From an uncultured Phocaeicola sp. (GTDB taxonomy: Bacteria > Bacteroidota > Bacteroidia > Bacteroidales > Bacteroidaceae): a DNA stretch of 64,000 bases. The stretch covers positions 80,806 to 144,805 of the forward strand of contig CANPVZ010000009.1 in NCBI GenBank assembly GCA_947581855.1. Direction: 5' to 3'. A program made the translations under genes and the position numbers. The notes under the pieces were generated by a model. The model worked only from the letters and a program-made list of their open reading frames with translations. It had not been told where the DNA came from and ran no database searches. Shown here piece by piece: positions 28,200 to 38,072 of the stretch. Within the stretch, counting starts at the first letter, position 1. Every line of letters starts with the position of its first letter.

Positions 28200-28901
28200 C
28201 TATCCTTCAACTTCCGGAGTTATCAATTTATACCCTTTTCCGTGAATATTGATAATTTCAATAGAATCATCAGCCTTTAAATGTTTACGAAGTTTGGTAA
28301 TATATACATCCATACTTCTTGCATTGAAATAATTATCATCAATCCAAATAGTTTTCAAAGCAAAATCACGTTGAAGAATCTCATTTGCATGAGCGCAAAG
28401 AAGGCCAAGCAATTCCGACTCTTTTGTTGTCAGTTTGGTCTGCTTTCCATCAATAGACAAAATCTGTTTCTGTGTATCAAATACAAACCGACCGATTTTA
28501 TACATATTGCTTTCTTTATTTTTCTTTCCCCGTACACGACGTAAAATAGCCTCAATACGGAAAGTCAACTCTTCCATGCTAAACGGTTTGGTAATATAAT
28601 CATCCGCACCGATTTTAAATCCTTCCAAGATATCTTCTTTCAGCGTTTTAGCGGTCAAGAAAATAATAGGAATTTCAGCGTTCGCCGCACGAATTTCCTG
28701 TGCCAACGTAAATCCGTCTTTCTTAGGCATCATTACATCCAACACGCACAAATCAAATTTAGTCTTCAAGAAAGCCTTGTATCCGGCTTCTCCGTCAGGA
28801 CACAACTCAGCAAAATATCCTTTTGCCTGCAAATACTCTCTTAAAAGCATGCCAAGATTCTCATCATCTTCGCATAACAAAATGGTCAATTTACCGTCCA
28901 T
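28200..28901 (-). CDS. rprY: Response regulator RprY
   Basis: OmpR/PhoB-type response regulator of 233 residues, matching RprY of Bacteroides. The receiver domain has acidic residues E11-D12-D13, phosphoacceptor D55 in VLDVMMPK, T83 and K105. The C-terminal winged-helix domain (about 130-230) ends with INIHGKGYKLI, the wing. It is 4 bp downstream of its sensor kinase gene. RprY is a global regulator in Bacteroides fragilis linked to redox and stress responses. Confidence 0.92.
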   Translation of the reverse strand: MDGKLTILLCEDDENLGMLLREYLQAKGYFAELCPDGEAGYKAFLKTKFDLCVLDVMMPKKDGFTLAQEIRAANAEIPIIFLTAKTLKEDILEGFKIGADDYITKPFSMEELTFRIEAILRRVRGKKNKESNMYKIGRFVFDTQKQILSIDGKQTKLTTKESELLGLLCAHANEILQRDFALKTIWIDDNYFNARSMDVYITKLRKHLKADDSIEIINIHGKGYKLITPEVEG

Positions 28902-28905
28902 ATCG

Positions 28906-30474
28906 TTAATTTTTTAATAATGGTAATACAATTATAAATTTAGTTCCCACACCCAATTCACTTTCCGCACGAATCGTACCTTTATGATCTTGGATTATTT
29001 TCTTTACATAAGCCAAACCGAGTCCGAATCCTTTCACATCGTGCAAGTTTCCAGTATGTACTCGATAAAACTTATCAAATATCTTTTTCAAATTTTCCTT
29101 TTTAATACCGATGCCATTATCCTGAATCGATATATAAAGTTTCCCATTCTCATTCCAAGTCTTTACATTCAACAGTAAATCTTCTTCCGGACGTTTGTAT
29201 TTCACTGCATTGTCCATCAAATTGAATATAACGTTGGTAAAATGCATTTCATCTACAAATATCATAGGATCTTCCGCACTCAAATCCGACGTAATTTTAC
29301 CGTTGTATTTCTCCACTTTCAATGTAAACGTATTAATTACTCCCGCAATCAATTCATTCGCATTGATCTCTTTCATTTTCAAGGTTGCTTTCTGACGTTC
29401 AAACATAGACATCTGCAACACTTTCTCCACTTGGAACCTCAAACGCTTCGTCTCATCATTAATGACTCCGGATATATGTTGAAACATCTGAGGAGACTTT
29501 CCTACCGCCGGATCCTTCAACATCTGCGCAGCCAATGAAATAGTCGAAATCGGTGTCTTAAACTCATGCGTCATGTTGTTTATAAAATCATTCTTTATCT
29601 CTGTCAATTTCTTCTGACGGAATATCAGATAAATGGTAAAGATAAACGTAACCAACAACACAAAAGTAAAGATCAAAGAAGGTATCATAAAACGCACGGA
29701 ACTAAAAATATAATCGTCCATGGTAGGAAAATGCACCTTCAACATTCCCATTTTCGAAGGCGGATCGTTACGAAAAAGTATTTGAGAAAATGTATTCTCC
29801 TGTCCTTTTTCCTCGTAATCGGGACACTTGTACACTTCACGTCCTTCGTTTGTAGAAACAGTAAAGTGATAAGGTATCTCTATTCCGTTGTTATACAATT
29901 CCGACTTCAAATCAGAATCCAACAATTTAAAATTTATACGTTCCTCCAAAGGTTTGTCACTCGCTTCATAAAGAATATTCATCACCACTTCATCCAACAA
30001 GCCTTTTTGGTAAACATACCTATTTTTCAATGTCTCCAACATGTCTTGTGCCGTTTGCGGTATCGTCTTCTTTCCATGCTTTCTCGATATCACCGCCTTA
30101 GGCAACGTTGACGGATTAATCACAAATGCCTTCAGCTGAAAGAGCGTCTGTATTTTTCCATCCTCCGAAGCAGCTGTATAAGACTGATGTATCTGCATCA
30201 CCTCATTACCGCTTTGTGTTTGTCCTTGCGTTAAATCAGCTTGTGCTCTTAATGCCGCTCGTTCGGTATTAGCTATGTCACTTTCCAAATACCGTGCCGT
30301 CTCATTCAACTCTAAATTATGGGATGCCGCATACAGGCTCCGTTTGACGGATTCATCAAACTGCTCCTTTCTCATCTTCACCATCTCTTCAATATAGCTT
30401 ACCTGAAGATAAAGCAAACTAAGAAAAGAGAGTCCCATAACAACACCTAATATCCAAATAGTAGACTTTTTCAT
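28906..30474 (-). CDS. rprX: Sensor histidine kinase RprX
   Basis: A 522-residue membrane sensor kinase matching RprX. TM1 spans about residues 5-24, a periplasmic sensor domain of about 230 residues follows, and TM2 lies near 258-283 (SLIFTFVLLVTFIFTIYLIF). The HisKA box is NMTHEFKTPIS with the phospho-accepting His. The ATPase domain has N box LMDNAVKYK, G1 DNGIGIKKE, F box FDKFYR and G2 GFGLGLAYVK. The ligand is unknown. It is transcribed first, then RprY. Confidence 0.92.
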   Translation of the reverse strand: MKKSTIWILGVVMGLSFLSLLYLQVSYIEEMVKMRKEQFDESVKRSLYAASHNLELNETARYLESDIANTERAALRAQADLTQGQTQSGNEVMQIHQSYTAASEDGKIQTLFQLKAFVINPSTLPKAVISRKHGKKTIPQTAQDMLETLKNRYVYQKGLLDEVVMNILYEASDKPLEERINFKLLDSDLKSELYNNGIEIPYHFTVSTNEGREVYKCPDYEEKGQENTFSQILFRNDPPSKMGMLKVHFPTMDDYIFSSVRFMIPSLIFTFVLLVTFIFTIYLIFRQKKLTEIKNDFINNMTHEFKTPISTISLAAQMLKDPAVGKSPQMFQHISGVINDETKRLRFQVEKVLQMSMFERQKATLKMKEINANELIAGVINTFTLKVEKYNGKITSDLSAEDPMIFVDEMHFTNVIFNLMDNAVKYKRPEEDLLLNVKTWNENGKLYISIQDNGIGIKKENLKKIFDKFYRVHTGNLHDVKGFGLGLAYVKKIIQDHKGTIRAESELGVGTKFIIVLPLLKN

Positions 30475-30680
30475 GTCAGCAAAATTAAATGCGATACTTT
30501 AACACACCTAACTGATTAACAAGTTTTATACGCCCATTCTTCTTTATTAACCGAAAAAGCCAAATTAAATGATAATTCAAGTACTACAACAAAAAAGAAC
30601 TTCTCCGGTTCGCAAAAATAATAAAAAATTAAATAGTAACCTATAAAAGCCTCTTAAATCTTTAAGCAAAGTTAAATAAA

Positions 30681-30711
30681 AAAGCCGTTCTTTTTAACAA
30701 AGAACGGCTTT
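30681..30711 (-). terminator. Terminator downstream of EF-G paralogue
   Basis: AAAGCCGTTCTT (30681-30692) and AAGAACGGCTTT (30700-30711) form a 12-bp perfect stem; the A-rich left flank gives a U-run on the minus strand, right after the EF-G-like stop. Confidence 0.85.
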
Positions 30712-30735
30712 TCCTCTTTTAATTACGTTATAAAG

Positions 30736-32895
30736 TTATTCGTCTTTATCTTGTTTAGATTCAAACTCTTTCATTAACTTTTCCTGAACATCAGACGGCA
30801 CTAACTCGTAACTTGCAAACTTCATAATAAATGAAGCTCGTCCTCCTGTAAGTGAACTTAATGCAGTAGAATACGAAGACATTTCCTTCAATGGAACCTT
30901 TGCAACGAGCTTCTCATATCCGCTTTCGCTACTCATACCCATAATCATCGCACGACGTCCTTGCAAATCTCCCATCACATCACCCATTTTATCACTGGGG
31001 ACAAAGACTTCCACATCGTAAATGGGCTCCAAAATCTTTGGACCTGCATTTTTAAAGGCTTCACTAAAAGCGTTTCGTCCAGCCAGCATAAAGGAAATTT
31101 CATTCGAATCTACGGGATGCATTTTACCATCATATACAATCACCCGCACATCTCGAGCATACGAACCGGTCAACGGTCCCTGTTCCATACGGCTCATTAT
31201 ACCTTTCAAAATAGCCGGCATAAAACGGGCATCAATAGAACCTCCCACAATACTATTAACAAATACTAATTTTCCGCCCCACTCCAATGGAACTTCTTCC
31301 GTACCTTTCACATTTATCTTGAACTCCTGACCATTGAACTTATAAGTATCCGGCATAGGCATACCTTCATAATAAGGTTCTACTATTAAATGTACTTCGC
31401 CAAACTGTCCGGCACCACCCGATTGTTTTTTATGACGATAATCAGCACGGGCAGCCTTAGTAATAGTTTCACGATAAGGAATTTTAGGTTCTTCATATTT
31501 AATCTGAAGTTTTTCATTATTCTCCAACCGCCATTTCAAAGTACGTAAATGAAATTCGCCTTGTCCGTGTACAATCGTCTGGCGCAATTCTTTCGACTGT
31601 TCAATTACCCATGTAGGATCTTCTTCCCGCATCCGATTTAATACAGCCATCAATTTTTCCGTATCAGCCTCATTAAGAGGTTTTATCGCACGAGAATATT
31701 TAGAGTTGGGATATTTAATGAAATTAAAACGATTTTCAGCACCTTTTCCATTCAATGTATTACCTGTACGTACATCTTTCAATTTTACCGTACAACCTAT
31801 ATCACCCGCACAAAGTTCTTCCACTTTAATACGATTGGCACCTGCACAGACAAACAACTGAGCCATTCGTTCTTTCGAGCCCCGATCGGCATTTGTTAAG
31901 TCATCACCTTCATGTACCTTACCGCTCATCACCTTAAAATACTGCACATCACCAATATGCGGTTCAACGGCTGTCTTAAAGAAATAAAGAGAAGTCGGCC
32001 CGTTGGAATCCGGTTCCACTACTTCTCCTCTGGTATTATGCACTTTCGGCATTTCTGAAACGAACGGCACTACATTCCCCAAAAATTCCATCAAACGACG
32101 GACACCCATATCTTTTCCAGCACACACACAGAACACAGGAAACATGCCTCTCGAAGCCAATCCTTTTCTGATACCTTCACGCATTTCATCTTCTGTTAGA
32201 GAATCCTTCTCAAAGAATTTTTCCATCAGTCCTTCATCATGTTCGGCCGCTGCTTCTATCAAGTTTTTATTCCACTCTTTAGCTTTTTCCATCTCCTCCG
32301 CAGGGATGTCTTCAATTTTCGGTTCGCCTCCATCCGGTCCCCACGAATATTTCTTCATCAACAGTACATCAATCAACGAATTAAAGTTAGGACCCGTTGC
32401 AATCGGATATTGTACCGGAACTACTTTTGAACCGTAAATACTCTTTAATTGCTCCAATACCTGATCATAATCACACTTTTCATTATCAAGTTGGTTCACC
32501 AAGAAAATAACCGGCTTTCCCAGTTTTTCAGTATATCGGAAATGATTTTGTGTACCAACTTCCGGACCGTATTGTCCGTTCAATAAAAGAATAGCCGTAT
32601 CCGTTACATTCAATGCTGTCATAGCCGCTCCCACGAAATCATCACTTCCCGGGCAATCGATAATATTCAGTTTTTTTCCATTCCACTCTACATGAAACAC
32701 GGTGGAGAAAACCGAATAACCATACTCTTGCTCCACCGGAAAATAATCACTTACCGTATTTTTTGCTGTAATGCGTCCGCGACGTTTTATAACACCACTC
32801 TCATAGAGCAAAGCCTCTGTGAGGGTGGTTTTACCCGAGCCATCATTGCCTAACAGTGCAATGTTTTTAATTTCGTTCGTCTGATATACTTTCAT
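30736..32895 (-). CDS. fusA2: Elongation factor G paralogue (EF-G2 type) with altered GTPase motifs
   Basis: A 719-residue EF-G paralogue with all five domains. The P-loop is intact (G16NDGSGKT). The G3 motif reads D80-CPG-S84 where translational GTPases have DTPGH; the histidine that activates the hydrolytic water is Ser. In switch I the conserved RGIT is YGYS, and the G4 motif is NQLD. These changes predict weak or absent GTP hydrolysis. Bacteroides thetaiotaomicron is known to use an EF-G paralogue without GTPase activity during nutrient limitation; this gene looks like its counterpart. The leader of about 150 bp or more may carry regulation. Confidence 0.85.
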   Translation of the reverse strand: MKVYQTNEIKNIALLGNDGSGKTTLTEALLYESGVIKRRGRITAKNTVSDYFPVEQEYGYSVFSTVFHVEWNGKKLNIIDCPGSDDFVGAAMTALNVTDTAILLLNGQYGPEVGTQNHFRYTEKLGKPVIFLVNQLDNEKCDYDQVLEQLKSIYGSKVVPVQYPIATGPNFNSLIDVLLMKKYSWGPDGGEPKIEDIPAEEMEKAKEWNKNLIEAAAEHDEGLMEKFFEKDSLTEDEMREGIRKGLASRGMFPVFCVCAGKDMGVRRLMEFLGNVVPFVSEMPKVHNTRGEVVEPDSNGPTSLYFFKTAVEPHIGDVQYFKVMSGKVHEGDDLTNADRGSKERMAQLFVCAGANRIKVEELCAGDIGCTVKLKDVRTGNTLNGKGAENRFNFIKYPNSKYSRAIKPLNEADTEKLMAVLNRMREEDPTWVIEQSKELRQTIVHGQGEFHLRTLKWRLENNEKLQIKYEEPKIPYRETITKAARADYRHKKQSGGAGQFGEVHLIVEPYYEGMPMPDTYKFNGQEFKINVKGTEEVPLEWGGKLVFVNSIVGGSIDARFMPAILKGIMSRMEQGPLTGSYARDVRVIVYDGKMHPVDSNEISFMLAGRNAFSEAFKNAGPKILEPIYDVEVFVPSDKMGDVMGDLQGRRAMIMGMSSESGYEKLVAKVPLKEMSSYSTALSSLTGGRASFIMKFASYELVPSDVQEKLMKEFESKQDKDE

Positions 32896-33139
32896 GATAT
32901 GCTAATATTTAAAAGTTAACATTTGTATGTACTAAGCATACGTTTATTTTAATGCCACGCAAATTAGGAAATATTACTTAACCTGCCAATTATTTATTCG
33001 TGTTACTAAACTATGTTTTCTAACAGTTTTCAAATTCATCTATATTTTCAATAATCCTCATACTTAATATATTTTAAATAAGTAAAGGAGTATAGTAATT
33101 TATAAAAAACAATCCTCCACATTTTTGCCGAGCGTTGCC

Positions 33140-33163
33140 AGAGAAGAAACGCTATTCTTCTCT
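33140..33163. promoter_or_regulatory. Perfect inverted repeat upstream of second GH28 gene
   Basis: AGAGAAGAA (33140-33148) and TTCTTCTCT (33155-33163) with a 6-base loop lie about 80 bp upstream of the -33 element. It could be a regulator site or a hairpin ending leftover transcripts. Nothing else is recognised in 32896-33240. Confidence 0.45.
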
Positions 33164-33244
33164 AAGCCTTGAGCGAAATGAAAACACCTTTACCTACTAA
33201 CAAGTCGCTCTTTTGAAACTTTAATATTTTATTGAGCATTCATA

Positions 33245-33275
33245 TTGTTAAATCGCCACTTTCTTCGTAGTTTTG
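33245..33275 (+). promoter_or_regulatory. Promoter of second GH28 gene
   Basis: TTG at 33245-33247, a 20-bp spacer and TAGTTTTG at 33268-33275 match the -33/-7 consensus. The predicted leader is about 145 nt. Confidence 0.75.
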
Positions 33276-33425
33276 CCCCATAATTATATGAAATAATACT
33301 ATGAAACTAAAATTGAGCCGTTTCTCTACTTTTTTAGATATTCAAAGTCTTGTTTTTACTTAACTTTGTTTTCCGGCTCGTTTACAGCGTGTAATTAAAT
33401 AATTGTATAATATAAAAATGATTCT

Positions 33426-34868
33426 ATGAAAAAAGTGACCATCTTAGGAGCATTCTTGCTGATGATAGGTTTTGCAAATGCCCAATCGTCCATGGAGGAG
33501 GCTTTCAAACAAGCCGAACAAATCGTTCAATCTATTAAAAGAACCAGCTTTCCCGACAAAACCTTCAAGATTACCGACTTCGGAGCAGTGGCCAATAATC
33601 CGGAAAAACTAAACCACGAAGCGATAAACCTAGCTATCCTTGCATGCAACCAAGCAGGCGGAGGTACGGTTATTGTCCCGAAAGGCAACTTCTACACAGG
33701 TCCGATTACACTTAAAAGTAACGTAAACCTCCATTTAGAAGAAGGAGCAGCATTGAAATTCACTACAGACCAATCTTATTATTTCCCAGCAGTGATCACT
33801 CGGTGGGAAGGTATTGATTGCTATAACGCACATCCGCTAATCTATGCATATGGAGAAACAAACATCGCCCTTACCGGAAAAGGTCTGGTCGACGGACAGG
33901 GTTCACCTGAACATTGGTGGTATATGAAAGGTGGCAAAAAACATGGATGGAAAGAAGGTATGCTGTCCCAATTGTTAGGCGGACGCGACCGTTTGCTCGG
34001 TTATGCCGAAACCTTTACTCCTATCGACAGACGTATTATGAAACCGGAAGATGCTTTGCGCCCGCAGCTAATTAACTTTTATCGTTGCAATACAGTCTTG
34101 ATTGAAGGGGTAACTTTAAAAGATTCTCCATTTTGGGTAATTCATCCGCTCTTCTGTGATAATTTAATTGTCCGTAACGTAGAAATTGACGGTATCGGAC
34201 CTAACGGAGACGGATGCGATCCTGAGTCCTGCAAAAACGTATTGATTGAAGGATGCAAATTTAATACCGGCGATGACTGTATTGCTATCAAATCGGGCCG
34301 AAACGCTGACGGACGCCGTTGGGCGACTCCAAGTGAAAATATTGTCATTCGCAACTGCCAGATGGCTAACGGACACGGCGGAGTAGTAATAGGCAGCGAA
34401 ATTTCAGGTGGATACCGTAACTTGTTTGTAGAGAATTGTGAAATGGACAGTCCCCAATTAGACCGTGTAGTACGTATCAAGACAAGCACTTGCCGGGGTG
34501 GAATTATCGAAAATATCTTTGTCCGCAACATAAAAGTGGGACAATGCAATGAAGCCGTGATGCGCATTAACCTACAATACGAAGGAAAAGAAAAATGTGA
34601 CCGCAGCTTCCCACCTGTGGTACGGAACGTAAATATCGAAAACATCACTTGCGAAAAGAGTAAATTCGGTATTCTAATCAACGGATTAGACGAAGATGAA
34701 AATATCTACAACATCAATGTAAAGAACTGCACTTTCAACAATGTAGCAAGTCAAGGCAATATGATTACCGGTAAAACTAAGGATATCCGTTTCGATAATC
34801 TAAAAATCAACGGAAAGAAAGTAAAAGAAGCCAAGTCAGATGCAAAAGGCAACTTCGAAACGTTTTAA
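33426..34868 (+). CDS. GH28 polygalacturonase-like enzyme, exported
   Basis: A 480-residue GH28 enzyme with a signal peptide ending GFANAQ, so periplasmic or secreted rather than lipid-anchored like the one at 13 kb. Catalytic residues are all present: N260-G-D262 with D265, D283-D284, G316-H317-G318 and R350-I-K352. It hydrolyses galacturonic acid linkages in pectic material or a close relative. It is a single gene with its own promoter and terminator, next to but independent of the capsule locus. Confidence 0.93.
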   Translation: MKKVTILGAFLLMIGFANAQSSMEEAFKQAEQIVQSIKRTSFPDKTFKITDFGAVANNPEKLNHEAINLAILACNQAGGGTVIVPKGNFYTGPITLKSNVNLHLEEGAALKFTTDQSYYFPAVITRWEGIDCYNAHPLIYAYGETNIALTGKGLVDGQGSPEHWWYMKGGKKHGWKEGMLSQLLGGRDRLLGYAETFTPIDRRIMKPEDALRPQLINFYRCNTVLIEGVTLKDSPFWVIHPLFCDNLIVRNVEIDGIGPNGDGCDPESCKNVLIEGCKFNTGDDCIAIKSGRNADGRRWATPSENIVIRNCQMANGHGGVVIGSEISGGYRNLFVENCEMDSPQLDRVVRIKTSTCRGGIIENIFVRNIKVGQCNEAVMRINLQYEGKEKCDRSFPPVVRNVNIENITCEKSKFGILINGLDEDENIYNINVKNCTFNNVASQGNMITGKTKDIRFDNLKINGKKVKEAKSDAKGNFETF

Positions 34869-34923
34869 TCACTCATAGGGTGATCTGCTTAGTAAAAATA
34901 AGAAAACCAATTAACCATACAAA

Positions 34924-34963
34924 AATAAGGCTGCCTCAATTCTTATTCTGAGGCAGCCTTATT
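34924..34963 (+). terminator. Terminator after second GH28 gene
   Basis: AATAAGGCTGCCTCA and TGAGGCAGCCTTATT form a perfect 15-bp stem with a 10-base loop, then T residues. Confidence 0.92.
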
Positions 34964-35110
34964 TATAAAGTATACTTAACAATAACGATCTTTTCTCAAT
35001 CTTTACTTTAGGGTTGACACACCTTCGAAGAAGATTCTCATAACCCTCCACTACCTTCATCTCCAAATATGAGAAGCATAGATCATCCGAAACAACATGC
35101 CGTTCCAGAA

Positions 35111-35155
35111 AAAGAAATCCGGTTACCGCAAAAATAGCAGTAACCGGATTTCTTT
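35111..35155. terminator. Bidirectional terminator at end of capsule locus
   Basis: AAAGAAATCCGGTTAC and GTAACCGGATTTCTTT form a perfect 16-bp stem with a 13-base loop and a long T run on the plus side. It separates the GH28 gene from the leftward capsule locus. The remaining DNA to 35315 has no gene. Confidence 0.88.
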
Positions 35156-35315
35156 TTTTGATTAAAAATCAGATATTTAATAACTTACACTATGAATTCG
35201 GGATTATATACCTGTCAAATAAAAAACAATTCTTTCTCTAAAAGGAAAGACCAGACAATAATTAAAAACAACCGATGGTATCTGTTTGGTTTTCAAATTC
35301 TTTTTTATTCCCGAC

Positions 35316-36734
35316 TCAATAAGCGTTCTGTTCCCCATGAATAGCATTCTTTACCGTCAGGTACATGATGCGCAAATCCAGCCAAAAACTCCAATTCTCC
35401 ACATACCAGATATCTTTACGAATGCGGGCCTCCATCTGAGACAACTCCTTTGTCTCACCACGACAACCCGTAACTTGCGCCCAACCTGTGATACCGGGCT
35501 TAATAAAGTGACGAACCATATACTGATTTATCAACTCGGAATACTCCTCCGTATGCTTGAGCATGTGAGGACGAGGACCGACTATCGACATATCCCCCTT
35601 CAGAACATTCAAAAACTGAGGCAATTCGTCAATACTACTGCGACGAAGGAAATCACCGAACTTCGTCTTACGGGGATCGTGTTCAGTTGCCTGCAACGTA
35701 TCGCTTTGGGCGTTAACCTTCATACTGCGAAACTTATAACAGTAAAACTCTTCCCCGTTCAGACCGTTACGCTTCTGACGGAAGAATACAGGACCGGGAG
35801 AAGTCAATTTCGTTATGATTGCCACAATCAAATAAATAAAAGGAAATAGCGTGCACAAGAATACTGAAGAACAGATCACATCGAACATCCTCTTGATAAA
35901 ACGGTTCAAAGGCTGCCGTAAAGGCTCCTTCCGGATATAAAGTACCGGCACATCACCTATCACCTGCATACACATCGAACGCCGCAAATAATTACGTACG
36001 TTCGGAACACTATAAAAGCGGATCAGATGATTCTCGCAATAGTCGATTATCTGCCTGATTTCACAACCCCGAGCCGAGGGAAGACAACAATAAACCCGAC
36101 CTGTAGGATGGAAATGAGTACGTTCCATATACTCCCCAATACTCCCAACCGGGCCCAGATAAGGAATCGGAATTCCGAAATCATCCTTCGGCTTATCATC
36201 AAAATAACCCAATACACGGTAGCCTGTGGTCGGATCGCCCATCATCTCGTTGTAAAGATCCGCCATATTCGGGTAACTTCCAACAAAAAGAACGTCACGG
36301 GTATTACGCCCACGGCGACGGTACCAATTTATAAAAGCTCTGGAACAAAGACGGGAGACCGTAATGCAGACAAACAGACATGCGTAAAAGACAAGTACAA
36401 ACTTCCAGGAAAAAAGATTAGGATTAAGATAATGTATCGAAAGGAACGAAAGAGGCGCATAACATATAATAAGCGTAAACACTCGTCCCACTATCTGTTC
36501 AGGACGCACTTTACGCATCTGCAATATAGGCCCTTTGATGGATACACACACCAAATATATTACATTCAGCACAAAATAAAACAATTCATAATTCTCATGT
36601 ACACTTGCCGGAACAAAAGAAGACAGACCAAAAACAAATACACTGATCAACACGTTCAACACGATCAAGTCGACAGTAATTACACACCATTTAATTAAAG
36701 AATATGTTTGAGTTTCTTGTTGCATAAAATTCAA
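35316..36734 (-). CDS. Polyprenyl-phosphate glycosyl-1-phosphate transferase (WcaJ-type)
   Basis: A 472-residue initiating enzyme of exopolysaccharide synthesis that places a hexose-1-phosphate on undecaprenyl phosphate at the inner membrane. The N-terminal half has four membrane helices and a CoA-binding-like domain (DVLFVGSYPNMADLY). The C-terminal catalytic domain starts KRMFDVICSSVFL (membrane helix) and has PGPVFFRQKRNG, RRSSIDELPQFLNVLKGDMS and VGPRPH, all diagnostic. It is the last gene of the leftward locus, opposite the Wzc kinase, and probably starts each repeat unit. Confidence 0.93.
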   Translation of the reverse strand: MNFMQQETQTYSLIKWCVITVDLIVLNVLISVFVFGLSSFVPASVHENYELFYFVLNVIYLVCVSIKGPILQMRKVRPEQIVGRVFTLIICYAPLSFLSIHYLNPNLFSWKFVLVFYACLFVCITVSRLCSRAFINWYRRRGRNTRDVLFVGSYPNMADLYNEMMGDPTTGYRVLGYFDDKPKDDFGIPIPYLGPVGSIGEYMERTHFHPTGRVYCCLPSARGCEIRQIIDYCENHLIRFYSVPNVRNYLRRSMCMQVIGDVPVLYIRKEPLRQPLNRFIKRMFDVICSSVFLCTLFPFIYLIVAIITKLTSPGPVFFRQKRNGLNGEEFYCYKFRSMKVNAQSDTLQATEHDPRKTKFGDFLRRSSIDELPQFLNVLKGDMSIVGPRPHMLKHTEEYSELINQYMVRHFIKPGITGWAQVTGCRGETKELSQMEARIRKDIWYVENWSFWLDLRIMYLTVKNAIHGEQNAY

Positions 36735-37107
36735 GTGTTTTCTATAATTTATTGAAATTTAATAGAATCACAATATTAAAAGCATCTTTATGTTTTAAAA
36801 TATTATTTATTCAATACAAAAAAAGACAATTTATCTGATAATAACAAATAACAGATGCTTTTTTTCTGAAGATATACAACTTTTTATTAAAACTAAAATA
36901 TTCTCACAACACAATTCGCACTAAATGATAACAAGGATATTCTTTTGTATCCGCACATTGATACCTGTGTAATCTTGCGAAGACAGTTTTGTCACTTCAC
37001 TCAAGCAGTTTCACGGTTCCCTACAAGCAGTCTCATAAACCCGATCCTCTTTTTTAACCATTTATTTAGCTATATTTTGATACTTCCACCCCCTTTCATT
37101 ATAATCT
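36735..37107. other. Gene-free intergenic stretch in capsule locus
   Basis: Very AT-rich DNA without a supported gene. No TAnnTTTG box is seen on the minus strand before wcaJ. A weak inverted pair GGAT...ATCC lies near 36933-36950. A plus-strand frame here has no ribosome-binding or family support. Confidence 0.45.
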
Positions 37108-37860
37108 TTATTTTATTCTCGCCGAAATGAACTGCGGAATTTTAGAAACAATCTTACAACATAACGCCCAATAAGCAGGAAAACCATGCTGACGGTACAT
37201 ACGCAAATCTTCAGACCACTTCACCTTCATCTTCGCCGGATCAGTGGAAAGTCCGCCCATACGCATGCGTACAACATACTCCCGAATGTAATGAACACCC
37301 AGATCTGCCTCATAAAGATAACGCACTAAGAATTCACTGTCGGCAGCAATGCGATAGCTTTCATCATACATACCCCACTTCTCAATGACCTCCCTACGGA
37401 TATAGCATGTCGGATGAAGAGGCAACCACCCCCGACGAACTTTACCTTTCGTATATCGGCCGCTTATCCAGTTACGAACAACCTTATCCGGATCAAACGC
37501 ATCCACAAACAATCCGTCACCATACACAAAATCAGCCTGAGAACTTTCAATCTCCCGGGCAATGTGGCTTATGGTATGAGAGCTATAGAGGAAATCATCC
37601 GAATGCAATAAACCGATAACATCTCCCCTTGCAACACGAAGTCCTTTATTGATGGCCTCGTACATGCCCGTGTCTGATTCGGAAATGACAGTCGATATAC
37701 GGTCTTTATATTCATTAATGATGGAAAGCGAACCGTCTGTGGACGCACCGTCCACCACAATATACTCTATATCCGGATAATCCTGGGACAAGACACTTTC
37801 GATACAGTCACGAATAGTAGACCTCCTGTTGAAACAGGTAGTGATGATAGATATTTTCAT
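37108..37860 (-). CDS. Family 2 glycosyltransferase (WcaA-like)
   Basis: A 250-residue GT2 enzyme: KISIITTCFNRRSTIRDCIE at the N-terminus, VDGASTDGSL nucleotide site, HSDDF metal motif and the RGWLPLHPTCYIRREV segment typical of colanic-acid-type GT2 proteins. Soluble or membrane-associated, adding one sugar to the lipid-linked unit. The donor and acceptor are unknown. A short orphan frame with a Wzc-like tail lies just upstream at 37946-38050. Confidence 0.9.
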   Translation of the reverse strand: MKISIITTCFNRRSTIRDCIESVLSQDYPDIEYIVVDGASTDGSLSIINEYKDRISTVISESDTGMYEAINKGLRVARGDVIGLLHSDDFLYSSHTISHIAREIESSQADFVYGDGLFVDAFDPDKVVRNWISGRYTKGKVRRGWLPLHPTCYIRREVIEKWGMYDESYRIAADSEFLVRYLYEADLGVHYIREYVVRMRMGGLSTDPAKMKVKWSEDLRMYRQHGFPAYWALCCKIVSKIPQFISARIK

Positions 37861-37945
37861 GTGAAATGGATTATTGGTACAACTAGATTTACAAGAAGTT
37901 CTAAAGGAACAAGAACTTAAAGTATTTATAAAGCATTAAGAGTTA

Positions 37946-38050
37946 TCATAGCTTAAATTTTATTCTCAGACTACCAAACTTTGCATTTGATTTTAAACAA
38001 CCGTATTTCTTATCATAACCGTAGCCATAATTGTTCTTATGAAAACTCAT
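37946..38050 (-). CDS. 34-residue orphan Tyr/Gly-rich peptide resembling the Wzc tail
   Basis: A short frame with its own ATG, starting 22 bp after the PssE-like stop, encodes MSFHKNNYGYGYDKKYG followed by a basic end. Residues 5-17 match the tyrosine-rich C-terminal tail of the Wzc kinase of this locus (KNSYSYGYGKKYG, near 62350-62388), and the DNA matches at 31 of 38 bases over the aligned stretch, so the two are homologous. It is either the remnant of an older wzc 3' end left by rearrangement or a tiny protein carrying kinase-type tyrosines. Expression is unproven. Confidence 0.5.
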   Translation of the reverse strand: MSFHKNNYGYGYDKKYGCLKSNAKFGSLRIKFKL

Positions 38051-38072
38051 GTTAGTTCCAAAGTTTCAATTA

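Noticed and set aside
36945..37130. Plus-strand 61-residue frame between wcaJ and GT2
   Set aside because: Low-complexity hydrophobic sequence with no ribosome site, in very AT-rich DNA; not supported.
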